A DNA stretch of 64,000 bases from Ecdyonurus torrentis (GCA_949318235.1 OX439130.1:44359804-44423803); one strand, 5' to 3'; counted from the stretch's first letter, positions 28,141 to 41,105 are shown. Notes: a model not told the origin generated them from the sequence alone. Program-made: numbers and translations.

Positions 28141-28380
28141 ATGAAATACTTTCTTGCAGACGTGGAATTCACACGCATCAAATTTGACAGTGCGAGACAG
28201 TTTGAAAATGTATGCAGTGTTTTAGCTTTAGCAACTAAAAAAAAAAAGTTAAAACCAAACCCTTCTTTTAAATTTTGGTACAAATTTAAATTTTACTTCA
28301 AGAACGTTATAGATAAAATCTGTAATACTTTTACTAACAATAATGTTCATATAATAAGTAAAATATTATATAGGTTGTAA
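28141..28380 (+). other. Small ATG open frame, low support
   Basis: A 79-codon ATG frame. The first 30 residues (MKYFLADVEFTRIKFDSARQ, then FENVCSVLALAT) are mixed in composition, and the rest is K/F/N/I-rich. CTTTCTTGCAG inside the frame (ending 28161) could be a splice acceptor, but no donor follows in a sensible place. I recognise no domain. A chance frame is most likely. Confidence 0.15.
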
Positions 28381-28857
28381 TATTCATGTTTTAAATATGA
28401 TGTAAATCAAAATTTTAACAAAATATATTTTCACAGAATGTAATATTAATTCTAAATTCAATTAAAAACATAACAAAATAAACACGTATTTATACTACAT
28501 GTAGCACACAAATACTTTATTTTGCATGAGAAGATTAAACATAAAATTGTTACAGAGTATAAATGCAAATACATGTAAATGACAGAAAAATTAATCAACT
28601 TTTTTTTTTCTCATGTTAAGAACATAAAACATGCACTGTATTTGACAAGGAAAAAAGTTATTATTATTAAAAGTTTTATATAAAATTATTATTCATATCT
28701 TTTCATAGCCTAGAATGATGTTTTGAGAGAATAAAAGATTAACTATTTTTACCTTTTAAAGAAGAAGAAGGTGACAATTTATGCACTTTTTTCTACCATC
28801 ACTTTGATAATGCAAACAAGTCATATTATAAATAAACTTCTTTATCTTTTCTATTCA

Positions 28858-28859
<2 letters not shown>
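28381..28859. other. AT-rich DNA, no gene seen
   Basis: Plain AT-rich sequence. Confidence 0.6.

Positions 28860-28888
<29 letters not shown>
28860..28888. repeat. Poly(T) tract
   Basis: A run of 29 T. Confidence 0.93.
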
Positions 28889-29427
28889 CCTTCTTAACTT
28901 TATTTTCTTCACAAGACCACTCAATAACAACCTTCTTTACTTGTTTTTCTATAAAGACTTCCTTTTTTTATTATATATAAAGCCATTGTGTTATTCATTC
29001 TTTTTCTTACAAATATTTTTTTCTCTCTCTCCTGTTATCGTAAGATAGATAAATGAAGAAAATTGCTACAAGGCGTTATATATATTTTTTTTGGTCGTTA
29101 TAAACTTAAAAAAATATATTGTCTTTTTTACTCATCTTTTATTTATTATTATTATTTACGAAGAAACATTCAATTTTGTTCTACTTTTTTTTTCTTGTAA
29201 AAAATTAAAGCAAAGCACTTTCTAATCACTTTTTTTTATAATTTCCCAATTGACATTTTATTAATAAGAAAGGTTAATGAATGTAGGGCATACTATTTTT
29301 TTTTTATGTCTTGAGGAATTTCATTTTAATGAGTAACTTATTAAAGATGTATTTTATTTTTATAGCAAGATTTATTGCCTGTATAACATATTATGTATAT
29401 ATAATTATATATATATATGTGTGTATA

Positions 29428-29431
<4 letters not shown>
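28889..29431. other. T-rich DNA, no gene seen
   Basis: The + strand is T-rich over several hundred bases with many short T runs. No supported feature. Confidence 0.55.

Positions 29432-29506
<75 letters not shown>
29432..29506. repeat. (TA)n microsatellite
   Basis: A (TA)n tract of about 75 bp with a GTGTGTATAATATG lead-in. Confidence 0.96.
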
Positions 29507-29510
<4 letters not shown>

Positions 29511-30990
29511 AATTGAAATAATTTATAAATTATTCGATGTTGAAAGGAGGGTTCAGAGGTTAATGTCTCCAGATTTAATTGTCCAACGAAATCAAATTGT
29601 GTACCATTTTAAATTTTAAGTCTTATGAAACTGAAATTTCAAACTCTTTCAATTCAATTTTTTTGCATGGTGACATCCCAATATATATTTGGATAAAAAT
29701 AACACATACATAAACTTAGTTAATGATCACTTTATTTATGTAAACTGTGTTACTAATGCAACGTTTTTAATACTTCGAGAGACTTTTGAAATATATTATT
29801 TGTGTATGATTTGTATTTACATTGATTTTCTTTTAAAGGTTCAAATAATTAAACATCTAATTTAGAGGCAATATTTTTTCTGATTGAAAAAAAAAAAATC
29901 ATGAGTTTACGTACTTTATGAATATTGATTAATTCTATTCGATTATTATTATAGTATTGTTTCTTTCTAACATTAGTTAACAAAATTATTAATAAATTTA
30001 AAATTATATTGAATATTTAAAATGATTCTTGGCCTTTAGTAAAAAAAGATTTATTAGAATAGTAAATAAAATATAAGATAATAATCATTTATTTCATGTC
30101 ACTGTATAAAGGTACAAATCCATGACGTCCACTTTTACGTAAGATAAAACATCATATACATTATACAGAACTGTACTGTGTATGCGTGAAACACGCACTT
30201 TTCATCTCTCTCAGGGGTATGCAAAAATAATATCCCTATGGCGGGAAAATTTTAAATTGCAATTAATTATAATATTATGATGTTTATTAATATTTATGTG
30301 AATAATAAATTTAAATATATGAAGTAAAATTAAAATAAATTTAAACTTGATGATGTATAGTAGTAGCTTTTTGTCTTGCACACACACAAAAACAAACAGC
30401 TTAAAAACAAAAATCTCTTCTTCTTTCACAATTTAACACGTGTTTTGTGTTGCATGTAATATATTAAAAATAAAAAATAAAATCTTTTTGTATAATCTTA
30501 AATTATTATTAATTAGGTTAAATTTCAAAAAATGTCGACACGCATGTGTACGCTACTGTTATCAAATATTAATGAAAATAATTTTACGCAGTAACTGTAT
30601 ACGTAAGAGAACAAATATATTATTTTCAAACACACTTAAGTCTTAAAATAATGATGCATACTTGAAAGGGTCGGGGGAGAAATAGCTTTCCATGTCAGTA
30701 TATTCAAATATACAGTATACTGTTAACAAAATTAAAATCGTATATTAAAATAAATTTGGATACAATAAAAAAATATTATTTAAAGATACTGCAGTTTAAA
30801 TAACTATAAATACCGATATGATTACTGAATTTATATTTCTCGTAATTTTTTTAGAAATTATATTAAAAGCTATTATAACAATATTTCATTGCGAATGTAT
30901 TCATATTTTCACTAACTTTTCTGGATAAAATTTAATACAAAACTATATTTTTTCTTCCTCTGGGAAAGAATTTTTAGTTTGAGTAACTTC
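29507..30990. other. AT-rich DNA with a mildly complex patch at 30110-30245
   Basis: Mostly AT-rich. About 30110-30245 is less so (CCATGACGTCCACTTTTACG, GCGTGAAACACGC, CAGGGGTATGC, CCCTATGGCGGG). GCGTG-AAA-CACGC (30184-30196) is a short perfect hairpin. No gene is seen. Confidence 0.45.
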
Positions 30991-30991
30991 T

Positions 30992-31017
30992 AAAAAAAAA
31001 AAAAAAAAAAAAAAAAA
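30992..31017. repeat. Poly(A) tract
   Basis: A run of 26 A. Confidence 0.92.
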
Positions 31018-31224
31018 TCATCATTTAAAAATATTACTTCATCATTTTGCCGTCTAGCTATATTAATATAGATCTACAGAACTGATACTTTGTAAAATTA
31101 TTACTCATTTTAATTGTATTATGATTGAATACTATAGATTTGAAATATTTTAGGGACAATAGCTTATGTTTTATAATTCTTGGTTTTACATTCTACACCA
31201 TTCATTCAAACTGGAATTTATGAT

Positions 31225-31375
31225 TCAGAAAGTGTATTATCGACTTTATACGCAGCCACAGAGATACCTTTCGTTTCTTTCAGTGTATAGTATCGACACG
31301 AGATTCATGTTAAAAATCCACCAATCATCAAAGTAGACACCACGAAATTCACACAACATTAGCACGAAATAAAAA
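31225..31375. other. Complex non-coding island
   Basis: A stretch of higher complexity (TTATACGCAGCCACAGAG, AGTATCGACACGAGATTC, CCACCAATCATCAAAG, AGACACCACG). AATCATCA resembles a PBC/Hox-type half-site and CCAATCA a CCAAT core. The role is inferred from composition and motifs only. Confidence 0.28.
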
Positions 31376-32196
31376 AAAAGCACACTCCATTAAAAACTAA
31401 TTACGTAGTTTTTATACAAATTTACATAATAATAATTTATGTGACCTTTTTCCTTTCAAAAAAAAATAATAATAATGTTTTATTATGTTCTAGTGGATTA
31501 AGCAAAATTTATGTTAAATTTATATGTGATTGTAAATCATATTTTTTCTATATAAAATGAGATTTTTTATGTTTTAAAAGCTTTTTTCTATCTCTTTTTT
31601 GCCTCGATAAGCTTGTTGTTTTGCATTTTTATTAATATTATATAAAAGTATATTTATTTTTGTTTACATTTGAGGCAACATTAACATTGCAAAAGAGCTT
31701 ATATCAAACATTATTGCATCACATGCTATGACACTTTGGAATCACTTTTCTGTATCTTGACAAGGAATCAAAATCAAGTATTTAAGAATTCAAATTTCTC
31801 ACATCATTAAAAATACACATAAAAGAGCAGTATTATTGTAACATATTATATGATCAATAATAAAGCGTATATATTTTGTCAAAATATTCCATCTGAAATG
31901 GTTACGAGAGTAACAAGTGTACTTTTTACCATTGTAAATGGAAATAAATAATCTTATATTAATCTTTCAAAAAAAAAATTGAATTTGTACATACAAACTT
32001 AAAAAAATTACAAATTTGATTGAGACAAAAACTGCAGATATTGCAGTTTATTAGTATTTTGTAATGAGACTATCAAGGCGTAACCATGTCGTTTTATTAT
32101 TATTATTTATGTAGAATTTGGTACTTTATAAAATGAAGTGTGATATAGTAAAATAGCACATAGTATGAGAATATTACCTCAGTTCTATAAGCACAT

Positions 32197-32200
<4 letters not shown>
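31376..32200. other. AT-rich DNA, no gene seen
   Basis: AT-rich, with no supported feature. Confidence 0.6.

Positions 32201-32232
<32 letters not shown>
32201..32232. repeat. (GA)n microsatellite
   Basis: A short (GA)n tract. Confidence 0.94.
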
Positions 32233-32236
<4 letters not shown>

Positions 32237-33305
32237 AGAACTAATGGATGTGAAGTGATAAACAGTGAAGGGATATCTTACGTATATATACGTCCAGTAT
32301 AATGTTCGGTCCACACTCCGTTACTTATCATCATCATTACTAACAAACCCATTTCATTTTAACTTCAATCTCAGTAACATACTGTTTATTTCAAAACTCA
32401 TAGACCGTTATACACGAACTTATTCCCTAAAACGTATCTAATTGTGAAATTATCTCTTTGAGTGTTGAAAATTTTGGGTAGCAATTTTGAATCTGTTTGC
32501 AAAGTAAAATTAGTAACCTAATAAATATCTTGCATTGAGAGTAACAGTTATTAGTTAATTAATAATTATTAAATTTTTCTTCATTTTTTTTATCACTATT
32601 GATGTCATCCCCATTTAAAATAAGGTAAGAAATTCCAAGACGACTCAAAGTTATATTTTCAAAGACCCTAAGTCCAAAACTATTATTTTTATACACCCAA
32701 TTAAAAAAGAAATTAAGTAATATTTGAAGTAAATTTTAATATTGCCATACAAATTAATCTGTTGTTTAACTCTATGATACGGTCTAAAAATTTTAACACT
32801 GATAATAGAACAAGATTCTGTTTCTATTAACAGGATACATTTTATAGTCAGAAAGACTGAAGTATAATAGTTTTTTTTTTTCAAGTCGTAATAATAACTA
32901 TAATAAAGAAGAAAACTAAAGTTCGTAGCTAACACTTTATTTACGTAGCTTTAATGTTTTATGTAATATATATTATTTTTAAGTATTTAACTTATTTTAT
33001 GAAGCATTTATAAACTTGAGTAGCTTTTATGTGATGGAAATAATAACTGGAAGTTATTATTATTATTTACAAGCGGTTATAAAATTATTTTACAAAATAA
33101 GGTTTTTACTTAATACATATCCACGATTGTCTTTGTCATTATATTTCTTTTGTTTTGTTGAATTATACTGATTTTTTTATAAACATTGGATGGTTTAAAA
33201 TTTTGAACTGAAGAGAAAGAAAGAAAAAAGAGGTAATATTTGCATAACTTTTCTGTTTAACAAAGTTACTTTTAAGTGCTGAAGAACTAAAACTACAATG
33301 CAAAT
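32233..33305. other. AT-rich DNA with a mildly complex patch at 32265-32460
   Basis: About 32265-32460 is less repetitive (TACGTATATATACG, TGTTCGGTCCACACTCCG). The rest is AT-rich. The minus-strand frame at 32651-32935 is noise-like. No gene is seen. Confidence 0.45.
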
Positions 33306-33524
33306 CGATTGTGTTGCAAACAATATGTGTAACTCGTATTTTGTCAGGCGAAGCAAAATGTGTAAGTCATTTTTTGTCACGCTAAGCAATATGTGTATCT
33401 CGTTTTTTGTCACGCGAAGCAATATGTGTAAGTCGAGCGCCATCTCCATTACGTTCGGGAACGACTTACACATTTTGCTTAGCTTGAAAAAATAGAGTTA
33501 CACATATTGTTTGCAACAACATCG
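33306..33524. mobile_element. Fold-back element with 33-bp subrepeats
   Basis: A perfect 23-bp inverted repeat (33313-33335 with 33495-33517) extends with mismatches to about 33306 and 33524. The left half holds three tandem 33-bp units (33318-33350, 33351-33383, 33384-33416) and a partial fourth from 33417. Each has an AATATGTGTAA-like start and a TTTTGTCACGC-like end. The right half contains inverted partial units (CGACTTACACATTTTGCTTA at 33462-33481). The centre, about 33436-33461, is unique (AGCGCCATCTCC). Frames across it give repeated peptides only because the DNA is repeated. It is probably a non-autonomous transposable element or fold-back satellite unit of unknown family. Confidence 0.75.
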
Positions 33525-34629
33525 AAATGTTAGTGTGCGTTAATATTGTTATACATTTAAAACATTACAACAACAAAATTTATATCATTTGATATAAATA
33601 TTATGATTATATAGTTGGGAAATTTATGCGGTTATTTTTAGTTGCAAAAAAACTATATACAGTAGAATATACTATATACGCATGAAAATTAAGAAAACAA
33701 ATTCTTGCTGAAATTCCAGTGAAGAAAAAAAATTGTTTAAGAGATTTTTATTAACACCAAAAAAACAAACAAACTATGTATCAATGTTTTTACTATACAC
33801 ACAAAACAAAACAAACTACTGTTTAAAGCAAAAATAAAAAAGTGCATTTTTAATTAAACATTAAAATAAAAAATAGCTGTATATTATTAAAGTATAACAC
33901 TTGAGGCAAATAATATTTTATATAAAACAATGTATACATATAAGTTTTAATCAGAAAAAAATAAAACAAGTATAATATAGTCTTTTATCATATTTTATTT
34001 TACTTTTAAAAGTTTCATTGTTCAAAATATAAAATCTAGAAGACAATTAATTGTAATAAACTTTTCTTTATCTTTTATAAGTTATTTTAGTAATATTGTT
34101 AGCAGAAAAAAAAGAGTTACTCACTTCTTTTATACAATAAAGTGTTCTCTTTTTTTCTTTTTTTTTTTTTTTTTTTAATAACGAACATCCGTAGTTCTTA
34201 TATACCTAGCAGCAATAGAAATGTGAAGAAAGAAAAAAAAATGTATCGATTCTACATTAATCTTACACCTGTGTTCTCTCGTTCTGTATAATAATCTACC
34301 AGCAGTAGAGAGAAAGTGAGAGAGAACAGCTCTATTCTATGAGTTATTGATGCTTAATTCATTTCATGTAGAGCGAAAACGATGTAATGAAAAGAAAAAA
34401 TCAATTTATTTAGAAGTAGATCAGTATTCAAAAGTTAACTATTGTTTGTAACTCTGTTAATATAGTTTTATTATTATTATTTTTACTTATTTATTGTTTT
34501 TAATATGTATATCTAGCTGTGTATAGTCAAGGAGACATTATACTTTAATATATAAACTGGAGAAATAACGTTATATTTATATATGGTCTTTATTTGGACT
34601 TTATTTTGAAACGTATTCATGTGTTTCAC

Positions 34630-34631
<2 letters not shown>
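33525..34631. other. AT-rich DNA, no gene seen
   Basis: AT-rich, with a T run at about 34150-34176 and a slightly more complex stretch at 34180-34340. No supported feature. Confidence 0.5.

Positions 34632-34682
<51 letters not shown>
34632..34682. repeat. (CT)n microsatellite
   Basis: A perfect (CT)n tract of about 50 bp. Confidence 0.96.
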
Positions 34683-34684
<2 letters not shown>

Positions 34685-35275
34685 AATATAAATCATCACG
34701 TTACCTAACTTTCATGATGTAATATTTGATTTTCGGACTGTAATCAATCAAATGTAAACTTTATTTTTTCCAATACACAATAATCAAAGCAAAGTAAAAC
34801 GAGACGTAAACGTACATGCTGAGTCAGTTTACAATATTTTATTGTTTGTTTTTATTTATTTTTTTTGTTGATTCATACAAACATGATTGCCATATTTAAT
34901 TAGTTAAAAACATCTAAAGCTTCAATATTCATTAGTTTATTTTATTGATGTGAGTTATACGTTTGTTGTTTTTTGTTGCAAATATTCATTTTAAAATCTA
35001 TAAAATATATTATTTGTTACTAAATATAATATTGAATAATATTTAATTTATTAAATTTGTTGCTTTTCGTATCGTAATATTAAAATTCAGAGTTTAAAAA
35101 GTGACCATACATAATTTTATTTTTTTAATTAAACATATTTCCTATATTTTTAGAGCAAACAAATTCACCTGCTGTTTCTTAAAGGAATAGACCAAAAGAA
35201 AACTTATAAGCATTTATATCACAAAACACTTGATGGGACTTACATAAATAAGTAACTTTAGTTTGTCTCAAATTC
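34683..35275. other. AT-rich DNA, no gene seen
   Basis: AT-rich, with no supported feature. Confidence 0.55.
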
Positions 35276-35530
35276 CATAGCAGTGATCAGAAATTTTCAA
35301 TTTATGCAGCCTGCACAACATTTTTTACTAATTTTTACGTGTTTCTGACGTCAAAAACATGAATAGTCACGCAAATTGCATACTTTATAGTATTTTCACG
35401 CTCTCTCGTGGGGCTACATTAGCATTCTGGTAAAAATTGTCATCAGTTTTGAAGATCCCATTTCGTGTCTATTCATTAAAAATCCAATGTTGTTTTATGT
35501 GGTCTATGGCTTTCAGTAGGCTTCGCACAT
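35276..35530. other. Complex non-coding island with a CRE octamer
   Basis: About 250 bp of higher complexity (AGCAGTGATCAG, ATGCAGCCTGCAC, CTCTCTCGTGGGGC, GTCTATGGCTTTCAG). It contains TGACGTCA at 35346-35353. No coherent frame crosses it. It may be regulatory DNA. Confidence 0.3.
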
Positions 35531-36020
35531 AACAAAATATACTGTAAATTTATTTAATTTAATGTTTCGGTGTCTCTTATTATTAATACTAAAAAAAATT
35601 ATGCTACATTTATAGGGCCAATCAAATTTTTTTAACAGATTATCAAAACTTTTAAAATGTAATAATCTAAATAATTGTGAATAAATTGAATAACGATTAA
35701 AATTGTCTCATTTTAAATTATAATATACACAATATATATTGACTTTTGCATAAATATGTTTACTTTTTATATAGTAAATTTCATTGTCTATTTAAAATAA
35801 AAGCCTTAAATACAACACCATGCAATTGTTAGCGTGTTATTGTAAAGTTATATTAAATTATATACACACACAGAGAGAAAAGTTATGTAATGGTTTCACA
35901 CCTTCGTGTTTTAATACATAAGTATCAAAAAAACAAAAGATATACACAATGCACTACAAACTAGAGTTGGAATAAACACCTTATTTTCCACCTTTTGTTC
36001 TCTATATATTATAATGAGAA
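35531..36020. other. AT-rich DNA, no gene seen
   Basis: AT-rich, with no supported feature. Confidence 0.55.
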
Positions 36021-36021
36021 T

Positions 36022-36050
36022 AAGAGAGAGAGAGGGGGGGGGGGGAGGGA
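36022..36050. repeat. (GA)n followed by a poly(G) run
   Basis: Short (GA)n ending in a run of 12 G, the same GA-to-G transition as at 16430-16490. Confidence 0.92.
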
Positions 36051-36275
36051 AAGAGGAATAATTAAATAAAATAAAAAACACTTTATATTTATACATATAA
36101 AAGATAATTTAATTTTAAAAGTAAAAAAAATTGCATATGTACTTGAAAAAAGTTACGTAATTTGCTGGTTAGAGATGTAAATTTTTCTTTTGTATCCTCA
36201 AGTTTTACACTCTAGTTTGACTTTAAAAAAAAGGGAATTAGAGTAGAAAAGAAAGACGCAATTGTCCTTACGTTG

Positions 36276-36276
<1 letters not shown>

Positions 36277-36304
<28 letters not shown>
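36277..36304. repeat. Poly(A) tract
   Basis: A run of about 28 A. Confidence 0.92.
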
Positions 36305-36307
<3 letters not shown>

Positions 36308-37205
36308 GCATAAGTTGCTGTAACTTAATGATACTCATAAAGCGTCCTTTTTTACACCAACCTACTTCTGTATGTCTAACAAGACAAGTATAGACAAGGA
36401 ATTTTAACTGGATAAAAAGAAGAAGAAGAAAAAAAGTACTAGCATTTATTTTCATTATATAAGGACAATTTTCTATAGCAGCTTTACACTGAAAGAGTGA
36501 GAAAGAAACTTTTTTTATATATACGTTACATTAAAATAATGGTACTGCTATATTTACACGCAGCAGTGATTCAATAATAATTTTAACTGCTGCAATGTCA
36601 AAAGATGTTCAGTCTTAGTTAGAGCATTTTTTTTTAAAGAAAAAAAATCTGTTTGCAAATTTTTTGGAAATTTTTAAAAAGTAAAGAAATTTGAATAAAT
36701 ATTATGAAATATTATTTAAATGTGCGATCAAATAAAGCAATTATTTCTCTTCATCAGTAATTTTCATATCATCTTAACTTTTAGATATATTTCAGATATT
36801 ATTCCCTTTATCTTAAATAAATATAGTAATAAATATAAAACACTAATTGCATAAAAATACAAAGTAGCAGATGCATTCAATGCTAAATTGAGTGAAATTT
36901 GATTGTACACACAGCATTAGTTTTTGTATTAAAAGATAATTAAACTATATTACCTCTCTTTTTAGATTATAATCTTCATATAACGAAAGATTTAGTTTGA
37001 ACTTTCGTGCTATTAAAAATAATCTGTCCATTAAATCGTATTATCATAATGCTAAGCTATGCAACAATATTTTATAAAATCTTTCTCTCTTTATTATTCA
37101 AAAGAAGAAGTTTATCATCTTTTCTTACAGTGTAATTTCGTTTACTTCTCCAATTTAATTTTTCTTTAGTAAATTTAAAGAAAAAAAGCAGATAGTATTT
37201 TTTCA
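36305..37205. other. AT-rich DNA, no gene seen
   Basis: AT-rich. An acceptor-like CTTTTCTTACAG ends at 37128, but the sequence after it has early stops in the frames I read. Confidence 0.5.
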
Positions 37206-37400
37206 AGATAATGTTTAAAGTTGCGTGTGGAGTAATTTTGAGTTACACGAGAAACTTTCATCAAGAGTCACGTTGCAATTTCTCATGTTTGTCCCCGTTT
37301 TTTCAAGGGTTTGACGTTGAAGAGAAAAAAGAAAAAGAAGAAGAAAGTTTGTTTGTTTGTCCTTCTCCCCGCATCCCGAGCGTACTCACAATATGAGTTG
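37206..37400. other. Mildly complex patch
   Basis: Less AT-rich than its flanks (TTGCGTGTGGAG, GAGTCACGTTGC, TGTCCCCG, TTCTCCCCGCATCCCGAGCG). An ATG frame of 61 codons (37211-37396) covers it, with no recognised motif and a K/E-rich middle from a purine run. It is not supported as a gene. Confidence 0.25.
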
Positions 37401-37552
37401 TTATTACTAAAATGTCAGATTGTTTATTGGCTTGCATGTCTTTCAACCCTTAACTCACTTCACAACAAATAAAAACTTTTTTGTTTTGTCAAGTATTTGA
37501 TGACTTTTAAAGCTTAAAACTAGGGGGCTAAAATGTGACATAGAAATGTTGA

Positions 37553-37556
<4 letters not shown>

Positions 37557-37587
<31 letters not shown>

Positions 37588-37660
37588 TATCATGTATGAC
37601 GTTTATACATTTTTTTTATTTATTGTGTGAATTCTATGAAAAAAAAAAAAAAAAAAAAAA
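37557..37660. repeat. Poly(T) and poly(A) tracts in inverted arrangement
   Basis: A T run (37557-37586) and an A run (37639-37660) are separated by about 52 bp. They could pair as a simple A/T hairpin. Confidence 0.9.
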
Positions 37661-38001
37661 CTAAGAAAGGCGTTTATTAGTTTTATATAAGTATTATTAT
37701 TGATACTCTATAACAATATTATAACTCGTGCTTAGTGTCAATTTAAAATTCTTTGAACGTATTTACAATGCGTATAATTTGTAAGCTTGCGGCGTTATAG
37801 AAATAGATTTCAATTTACGTAAATACATGACGTCACAATTTATATCGATGAATTTAATACAAATAAGGTGATGACTAAGTTATTCAAAATGTATTATACA
37901 TTTATGAAGAAATTTCTACTAGTTATAAATGAAACTGCATTTCAATTGATTTTGTAGTTTTCATATTCAATACATTTAAGATCAATAAAAAAGTTTCATT
38001 T

Positions 38002-38003
<2 letters not shown>
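37661..38003. other. AT-rich DNA with a CRE octamer
   Basis: Contains TGACGTCA at 37828-37835 within CATGACGTCACAATTTATAT, and GCTTGCGGCG just upstream. Otherwise AT-rich. Confidence 0.4.

Positions 38004-38042
<39 letters not shown>
38004..38042. repeat. Poly(T) tract
   Basis: A run of about 39 T. Confidence 0.95.
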
Positions 38043-38178
38043 CTTCCTTCTTCTTCTTTATATTCAAAGTACACATATTAAATATTAAAGTATATCTAGT
38101 TATTTTAATAAGAAAATGTTTTCATGTTATTTATCATAATATTAAACTAAAAATAAACGTTTTATATGTAAAGGTAGG

Positions 38179-38283
<105 letters not shown>

Positions 38284-38309
38284 CTTAAAAAGCTTTTTTT
38301 TTCTTGCTT

Positions 38310-38636
38310 GTTATATATTTTCTAGTTGACTTTTCTCGCATGCGGCGTTTTTCCCAAGCACACATACATACATCTCCTAAAGCAAGCTTACCTCTTCTCT
38401 TATACTCGTGGCTATCTCTCTCTCTCTCCCTCTCTTTTTTACCTTACTTCACCCAAGTCCTATTATACAAGCCAATATTTCTCTTGTAGACGGAAAAAAC
38501 CAAGTTAGCTACTTCTATACTATAGCAGAGTATTGCGTGCCACTACAATATGCTACCTATAGGACCACTATTTGCATACCTGAGTATAGTGTATAGATAT
38601 AGGTATAGGTATAGGTAGGTGTTATAGCTTGTAGTA

Positions 38637-38638
<2 letters not shown>
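38310..38638. other. Complex island between two (GA)n tracts
   Basis: About 330 bp of more complex sequence lies between (GA)n tracts ending at 38278 and starting at 38640. It includes TCTCGCATGCGGCG, an ATTTGCAT octamer (within CACTATTTGCATACC), and a short TATAGG minisatellite at about 38595-38620. GAGA-type DNA flanking a complex core is a layout seen in arthropod promoters and enhancers. No coherent frame spans it. Confidence 0.35.

Positions 38639-38639
<1 letters not shown>

Positions 38640-38692
<53 letters not shown>
38640..38692. repeat. (GA)n microsatellite
   Basis: A perfect (GA)n tract of about 53 bp. Confidence 0.97.
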
Positions 38693-38696
<4 letters not shown>

Positions 38697-39090
38697 ATAT
38701 AAAATATTATTCATGCAAAGCAAAGCTGAAAAAAATTTCAAATTTTAAAAATTTTATACTTTTTTCTTCTTATTTTATTAATCTAAAATGCGTTACCTAA
38801 CATAACATAGAGATAGAAAATTCGCGACTATCTTCTTTCTTTTTTCCTTTTATTTCAAGCAATATTATACTTGCTTTAGGGGACATTTAATAACATTTTT
38901 AAGGATATGAAAAAAAATAAAAGAATTGAAAGAAGAGAATATATTGTAAGTAGGTATATTTAAAGATAAGTATATATAGAAGGGGAGTTATGCATTATAA
39001 AAGTCTTATAAATATATATAAAATATATTGACTTTTGAAAGAAAAAAATGCAGCAAGTCTAAATGTAAAGTTTTTCTAACTTAAAACCTG
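38693..39090. other. AT-rich DNA, no gene seen
   Basis: AT-rich, with no supported feature. Confidence 0.55.
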
Positions 39091-39091
39091 A

Positions 39092-39119
<28 letters not shown>
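39091..39119. repeat. Poly(T) tract
   Basis: A run of about 28 T. Confidence 0.92.
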
Positions 39120-39123
<4 letters not shown>

Positions 39124-41103
39124 AGAAAAATATACTCAAGGAAAAAATATTTTGTGTTGTTATTTTTTGACATCTAAGAAAGCAGAGACAAAATATATAA
39201 TGTGCCATAATTTTAAAGTTTACGTAAAAATGAGTTTTTCTCCTTTTTTTGTTCCTTGGTATCTTATGATGTATAATATTACATTTTTAAATAAATATAT
39301 TGTCAGCTATTTCATAAAGTTTTAGAGCTATGAATAATAAAGTATATTAAAAACATTAAAGCTGGAATTGAAATTAAACATAAAAAATGTAAATAAAAGT
39401 ACTATTCACACTTTTAATTAAAATTGGAATTTTATACCAAAATCTTTTCTATAAATAGAAAAATTAAGGCGTTGTCTTTAATATTGCAAATAAGATGAAC
39501 AATTCAAATCTTTATTAATTATTTATATTTCTAATATTTTAGAAAGAAAATTGTAAAATTTCCCAAAAAGTTATTTACGTTTTCAAGTGTAGGTAGAGAG
39601 AGGGGGGGCGAACTATAGACAATAATAGCTTGTATAATAGTATAATAGAGTATTTTGAGAAATTACAAGAATTGTTGTTGATTCTATCAAATTAAAAACA
39701 ATCTATTGTTACAGTTTCATCAATTTTAGTTTTGGTTTTAAAGTCAAAGTTATTTAAAATCATCTTCTTTTGACTAATTTATTCATTTATTTTTTTCTAT
39801 CGAGTCCTTAGGATTTAAATATATATATTATATTATTAATCAATAATACAAATCTATTTTTTAACAAAATTATAAGATTGATTAAAAATAAATCTGGAAA
39901 AAAATGTACATTTAAAAAAATACATTAATATGTACTAATTATAAAAAGAAGAAGATGAAAAAGGGGGAGGAGGAGAAGAAGTAGAAGAAGAAAAAAAACT
40001 CCAGGCTAAAAAATAAATTTAAAAAATTCAACTAAAAAAGTTTTTACTCTACAGTAATGAAGTTGAATTGGTATTTTGTAAACAAAGAAAAAGAAGAAAA
40101 TACAAAAAAGAAGAAGAAAAAGAAGAAGAAGGGTGAAAAAAAAAGACAGTGAACAAAGTGGCATGACAAATTAATGAATGCATAACACTTAAGTAAACGC
40201 CACTTTAAGAAAGACAAAGTTTTGTTACAGCCGTGGTACAAAATTGTAAATAAAATATTTGGGAGCCACTTTTCCTAGGCTAAGATGAAAAAAATTGAGA
40301 TGAATTTTTACTGCGAAATTTAAATAATTGAAAAGAAGACAACTCGGTGACGTACATTCAGGTTGTGCTTGAAAAGTATGACATTTTTTTTTCTTGTGTG
40401 TTTCTCAAAGTATGCAAATATTTTATGTGTGTTTTTTATAAATAAAATAAGGAAATCAAAACTTTCTTTTGAAATTTTAATAATAGAAATGTCAATCTTT
40501 TTGCATAAAGAAATTATTCTTTTAAAGAAAGTTAAATAATAGAGTTTAGTTAATAAATTATTTTCCGGTGTCCAAGGTTAATTATTAGGTATTTTTATCT
40601 CATGCAAAAGATTAGAAGCGTTGAATTTTTTAATTAAGTTATCATAATGAGTATTCTAGCAATGTAGTGTTCAATAAAAACATTATGAGAACATTTTGAC
40701 ATATTAACTATGTATCACACAAAATTGAGACAACTGTAATCAGTACCAACTATAATAAAAATCAAAGTATTTTTTTTCTTACAATATTATGATTTTATTT
40801 TCATCTAATATTTTTTCAGATCTTTTAAAATTAAAAAGTGTAAACAAATTATCATGCTGAATAAAAAAAAAATGTACGTACATTAAATTCTTCTCTTCAT
40901 CTATCTATTTTACTTTTGCTGTTCTTTTAATTATTATTTTTTTCATCGTCTTTTTACATAATATATTTAATTAGAATTTTTAATACGTTAATAAACAGTT
41001 CATGGTATTCTTCATCTGCTGTTAATTGAAAATTTCTTATAGACTTATTGTAGTTATATGATTTTTTTTTCTAACTCCACGGTTTATATTATTAATACGT
41101 AAT

Positions 41104-41105
<2 letters not shown>
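39120..41105. other. AT-rich DNA with GAA/AAG-rich runs
   Basis: AT-rich. GAA/AAG trinucleotide-rich purine stretches lie at about 39945-40000 and 40085-40145 on the + strand. No gene is seen. A run of seven G near 39603 is minor. Confidence 0.5.

Noticed and set aside
33298..33495. Repeated peptide (MCKSF/MCISF pattern) on both strands, and the resemblance to a CRISPR array
   Set aside because: The periodicity comes from 33-bp tandem DNA units with no unique spacers, in an inverted-repeat element of a eukaryotic-looking genome. It is neither a CRISPR array nor a repeat protein.
34505..34530. ATCTAGCTGTGTA, partly like the 3' half of miR-9
   Set aside because: The seed half does not match and no fold-back partner is present nearby.
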